Shown: positions 61,029-64,000 of the stretch, piece by piece | Layout of the letters: each line of letters opens with the position of its first letter | Numbering within the stretch: the stretch's first letter is position 1 | NCBI GenBank assembly: GCA_001404055.1 | Contig: CXTY01000006.1 | Span: 104,782 to 168,781, forward strand | Source: Roseibium album | GTDB lineage: Bacteria; Pseudomonadota; Alphaproteobacteria; Rhizobiales; Stappiaceae | DNA: 64,000 bases | Direction of reading: 5' to 3' | Notes under the pieces: model-generated | The model's database searches: none | Told to the model about the DNA's origin: nothing | Seen by the model: only the letters and a program-made list of their open reading frames with translations | Program-made: the position numbers and the translations under genes

Positions 61029-61859
61029 ATGGGGGATTGTCGCTTCACCGAAGCGGTCGCGTCGGTCGTGAGGACACAGCTCTCCTTGATAAAGGGGCTG
61101 CAAGGTTCGGCTCTCATCCTTTCTGTGCTTGTAACAGCAATTCAGGTACAGGCTGGGCCACTGCACGATGCTGTCAGGGCGAAGGATGTTACTGCTATCG
61201 ACGGATTGCTTGCAGATGGCGCCAACATCGATGAGACGGATTATTTCGTAGGAACAGCGCTTCATGTCGCCGTGGCGCAGGGCGATGAGGTGACAGCAGG
61301 CGCACTAATCAAATTTGGCGCCAACATTGAGGCTGTCAGCGAGTTGCGAGGTACTCGAGCTTTGCATATGGCGGCCGATTTCAATGATCTAAAAATTCTC
61401 GCGCTTCTCTTGGATCATGGTGCCGATCCAGAGTCGCGAGACGCCGACGGTAGAACACCACTATTCCAAGCGGCGTTGCGTGGGAACACTGCAGCCGCCG
61501 AATTATTGCTTGAACGGGGAGCCGACGTCGATGCTGTTGAACGCAGCTACCGTTTGACACCGCTTCAACAGGCGGCTGAGAACGGCAACATTGCGACGGT
61601 GAAGTTGCTCCTACAATACGGCGCGGAGATTAATGTACTCGATAGCAGGGGTTTTTCCGCTTTGTCGATGGCAGCGCAGCTCCAATCCTACACCAATGTC
61701 GGCGACGCGCGACTGATAGAGCTCCTTGCTGCTGAGGGGGCAGATCTGCAGTTGCGAAACGAATTCGGACAGACACCACGAGAATATGCCGCGTCAAGAA
61801 ATGGGAGCACTTGGAAGAAGATCGCGGATGCTCTGCTCCGGCTGGAATCCTCCGAGTAA
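61029..61859 (+). CDS. Exported ankyrin-repeat protein
   Basis: 277 residues from the ATG at 61029, chosen for GGAG upstream; an in-frame start at 60957 is less likely. The first 45 residues hold a hydrophobic segment ending VQAG that fits a signal peptide. About six ankyrin repeats follow (GTALHVAVAQGDEVTAGALI, RALHMAADFNDLKILALLLD, GRTPLFQAALRGNTAAAELL, LTPLQQAAENGNIATVKLLL, and a weaker last pair). Such proteins bind other proteins. Periplasmic ankyrin proteins are known but rarely characterised. Role unknown. Confidence 0.8.
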   Translation: MGDCRFTEAVASVVRTQLSLIKGLQGSALILSVLVTAIQVQAGPLHDAVRAKDVTAIDGLLADGANIDETDYFVGTALHVAVAQGDEVTAGALIKFGANIEAVSELRGTRALHMAADFNDLKILALLLDHGADPESRDADGRTPLFQAALRGNTAAAELLLERGADVDAVERSYRLTPLQQAAENGNIATVKLLLQYGAEINVLDSRGFSALSMAAQLQSYTNVGDARLIELLAAEGADLQLRNEFGQTPREYAASRNGSTWKKIADALLRLESSE

Positions 61860-62483
61860 ATTTTTCATTTGGTGTTTCACGGCAACAATCGAGATCACCT
61901 TCTCACGGCAAATAACTAAAGCATGAATGTGAAACTATATGGTCCGCTCAGGGCTCACTTCAGCAGTTAGCTGCACGTAAGATGAATAACCGCTGAGCGG
62001 ACTTTTCGGACCTTTGACCAAATGGGAACAACGGCCCTCAGCCGACCTTGGTTCATTCCATCGCGAAAGACGTTTCAGAGCCCTTTCAAGACCTTCCTGA
62101 TCGGTCAGTGTTCGGCGCTCTCGGCCGAGGCTGTGTGGAAACGCCATCTCGGGAAATCCAAGTAGAACGTTTTTCCTCTGTTTGACTCCGCTTATCAAAT
62201 GCATTTCGCAGGCGCTCTTGAAACCGATTAGTTTTGGAATTCCATTCTAACGGCTTCGTGGGATTTCGAGTTTTCACACAGCCTCGGCCCTCAGCTGACA
62301 CTGACAGTGTGGATCAATGCTGCTATGCCGATTCACCGAAGCAGCCATTCGGCTCTTGATGTCCTTTTCTTGCAATGCCCGTTTTGTTTAGGATTATTGG
62401 TGCTATGAGGTGTTGTCCCGATTAGCGGCGGAGCCTAGCGCTAGAGCGCGACCAAAGTTAGAAAGTACGAGTGGTGACATCTG
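61860..62483. other. About 620 bp without a convincing gene
   Basis: Minus-strand frames at 61935-62204 and 62086-62301 have no family. Stretches such as CGCTGAGCGGACTTTTCGGA (61992-62011) and GAAGCAGCCATTCGGC (62338-62353) resemble decayed intergenic repeats of the type seen elsewhere in the window, but only weakly. Confidence 0.35.
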
Positions 62484-63113
62484 ATGGCTAATCTAACTGT
62501 CTTTGTGGATGGTGACCACTACATTAGTTGTCTGCAACTGGTTGATGGCCATCTTCGAAACAGGTTGAAAGATCAAGGAAATGTACGTTGGATCGCCATT
62601 GGTCTTCACGATGCACTCTATGCGTTATTGATCGAAAAACTGACTAGAACCGATGGGTTTGGAATCTACAACAAACGCTTCGAAAAGGAAGTTGGCGACT
62701 TCTACAAGAGTGGTAAGGATTCCAACTCGGTTGATTTTAGGAATCTCCTGGATGCATCGACAAAGCAAAACCTCGCCGGAATTGCTGAACTCCTGCGGCG
62801 AGCGAACCTTTCCTCTGGCGTTCAGATCAAGGCTCACGAGAGCGATATCGATAACCTCAACAGCCCCAGCCAGGGATTAAGTCGCCTAAAGCAACTGCGT
62901 GATTACTTGATCCACCCTCGTCCCATGATTGCCGGATATTATCATGATTGGTTGCTCAATGCTCTCTTCGACACGCTCGAGGTCATTCGTGAAGTTGCCG
63001 CTCTTCCAGGCAATACCAGTACTCGGCATGACCACAAAGAGGCGGAAATTCTCTTGAACTCGATTGCATACTATTTGGCGCGGTGGCAATGCAGCCTTCA
63101 GCACATCGGTTAA
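62484..63113 (+). CDS. HEPN-like helical protein
   Basis: 209 residues, mostly alpha-helical. The C-terminal half carries SRLKQLRDYLIHPRP with R139 and H144 as the R-x4-H motif of HEPN RNases and related domains, preceded by a helix and followed by LLNALFDTLEVIREVAALPG. The first half (LHDALYALLIEKLTRTDGFG) is also helical and may form the other part of the bundle. HEPN proteins often act as RNases in toxin-antitoxin or abortive-infection systems; some are inactive. No antitoxin partner is visible next to it. A mobile-element recombinase begins 490 bp downstream. Confidence 0.6.
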   Translation: MANLTVFVDGDHYISCLQLVDGHLRNRLKDQGNVRWIAIGLHDALYALLIEKLTRTDGFGIYNKRFEKEVGDFYKSGKDSNSVDFRNLLDASTKQNLAGIAELLRRANLSSGVQIKAHESDIDNLNSPSQGLSRLKQLRDYLIHPRPMIAGYYHDWLLNALFDTLEVIREVAALPGNTSTRHDHKEAEILLNSIAYYLARWQCSLQHIG

Positions 63114-63284
63114 ACATACGGGAGGGTTTTGAGACTTACCTCCACCTTTCCCATCTATCGATTGGACATATTCGAGCACCAATGTCCGCCCGCGGTAAAC
63201 CAGATCCGAACTCTCGCATCTGCGGCGAACTACTGTATTCCGCCCTTTGAGATCTCAAACTGGTTTGTGGATATGGTCGCTTTG

Positions 63285-63480
63285 TCCGCATTGCCGTCAT
63301 TTGTTCCTGGCGCGTCGAATTCACACTTTCTGCCCGAGTTTCGAGTTCAGCGCACCGCGCCGAAGATCTTGGATGGGCTCGCAGCAGTCTTTCGCGGCAT
63401 TGAGCACTAAGGTCGGCTCCGGGCCGGAAGTGGTGATGTGGGCCGTTTTTCACAATGCGCAAACTGAGCGGGAGGACTAA
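63285..63480. repeat. Dispersed intergenic repeat, both halves in opposite orientation (copy C)
   Basis: CGTCATTTGTTCCTGGCGCG and CGAATTCACACTTTCTGCCC (63295-63335) match 9481-9521. GGGCCGGAAGTGGTGATGTG and then GGCCGTTTTTCACAATGCGC (63421-63460) are the reverse complement of 5265-5304. The two halves are thus inverted relative to each other, with about 70 unrelated bases between. Confidence 0.55.
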
Positions 63481-63602
63481 GCCGCTCGCGCGGCACTGGC
63501 GCCCGTGGCTTGTTTTGAGCACTGATTTGGCACCGAGTATTTGCGGGCGGGGAGTTCTGTCTGACGATTGAGGTCTTCTCAATCATAAGACAGGAGGTTC
63601 CC

Positions 63603-64000
63603 ATGACGGAGGAGAGAACCACGCCGCTGCGCGCGCGTATGATCGAAGACATGCGCATCCGTGGCATAGGCGAGAAGGCTCAGCAGAGCCATATCCGGGC
63701 CATCAAGGATTTTGCGTCATTTCTTGGCCACTCGCCCGACAAGGCGAGCCCGGAAGAGCTGCGCGGCTATCAGTTGCACATGACGAATGCGGGGGTGTCG
63801 CCGTCGACATTCAATGTCCGGATCGTCGCGCTCAGGTTCTTTTTCGGCGTGACCTGCGGGCGCGAGGAGATGAAGCGGCATATGCAGTTCCGGCGCAAGC
63901 CGCGGCCGCTACCAATTGTCCTGAGCGTTGAGGAAGTCGCGGAGCTGATGGCCTGCGTTCCCGGACCGGGCCTGAAGTATCGCGCGGCGCTCGGCATCAG
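63603..64000 (+). CDS. Tyrosine recombinase/integrase of an IS91-companion type, C-terminus beyond the edge
   Basis: At least 132 residues, starting MTEERTTPLRARMIEDMRIR after a GGAGG site and running off the window. The N-terminal core-binding domain (HIRAIKDFASFLGHSPDKAS, LRGYQLHMTNAGVSPSTFNV) and the start of the catalytic domain (LPIVLSVEEVAELMACVPGP) are visible; the catalytic residues lie beyond the edge. Proteins with this start commonly accompany IS91-family transposases. So a mobile element probably begins at about 63.5 kb. Confidence 0.85.
   Translation, partial: MTEERTTPLRARMIEDMRIRGIGEKAQQSHIRAIKDFASFLGHSPDKASPEELRGYQLHMTNAGVSPSTFNVRIVALRFFFGVTCGREEMKRHMQFRRKPRPLPIVLSVEEVAELMACVPGPGLKYRAALGI

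Overview
The window looks like chromosomal DNA of a marine-type alphaproteobacterium. The evidence is a homogentisate operon with a DUF2783 protein, a tripartite tricarboxylate (TTT) transporter, FCD-type GntR regulators, small intergenic repeats whose accidental translations contain NGPH(R/H)HFRP, and an IS91-companion-type integrase. I would guess Stappiaceae (Roseibium/Labrenzia-like) or Rhodobacterales. That placement is inference; there is no rRNA and no intact tRNA to test it.

Region by region. 1-3.7 kb: an edge-truncated LysE exporter, an EctD-like Fe(II)/2-oxoglutarate hydroxylase, a GntR regulator and a divergent homoserine-dehydrogenase-like/SAF oxidoreductase. 4.4-9.3 kb: a minus-strand set of two periplasmic binding proteins without ABC partners and a very large protein that joins two membrane sensor modules to an MFS transporter. 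9.8-14.0 kb: an RND efflux pump (adaptor plus inner-membrane pump) with a clear palindrome upstream. 14.5-19.1 kb: a Spy/CpxP-like protein and a divergent Crp/Fnr regulator, then DUF2867, a double cupin, a HerA/DUF87 ATPase and a small conserved-looking protein. 19.4-26.3 kb: tyrosine/homogentisate catabolism (hmgA, MBL hydrolase, fumarylacetoacetase, a second MBL protein with an eroded metal motif, an unrelated secreted protein, an FAD monooxygenase, DUF2783). 26.6-30.6 kb: a chemoreceptor and a seven-repeat beta-propeller protein.

30.9-39.3 kb is a compact catabolic/transport locus: an aldo-keto reductase fused to a RidA domain, a GntR regulator, and a divergent, tightly overlapping operon (TIGR04076 protein, an aldo-keto reductase lacking the catalytic His, and a five-gene branched-chain-amino-acid-type ABC importer). 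Fragments of the 3' half of a tRNA-Pro(CGG) gene lie on both sides of the 30.8-41.7 kb stretch. The one at 41.6 kb is the attachment site of a small integrative element (integrase, overlapping excisionase-like gene, and a replication-initiator-like gene that carries iteron-like tandem repeats). 39.7 kb has an IS481 end relic.

45.5-49 kb is gene-poor and decayed apart from a phospholipase D-type lipoprotein. 49.1-57.8 kb: a LysR regulator divergent from a TTT binding protein, a fused TctA-TctB permease, two MmgE/PrpD enzymes, a double universal stress protein and a TauE/SafE permease, which together look like uptake and breakdown of an organic acid. 58.5-60.7 kb: an alpha/beta hydrolase divergent from a regulator made of a winged helix fused to an alpha/beta hydrolase. 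61-63.1 kb: an exported ankyrin protein and a HEPN-like protein, followed by the start of a mobile-element tyrosine recombinase at the right edge.

The strongest candidates for something new are the dual-sensor MFS fusion with orphan binding proteins, the winged-helix/hydrolase regulator pair, the AKR-RidA/TIGR04076/ABC locus, and the iteron-bearing initiator gene in the tRNA-Pro element.
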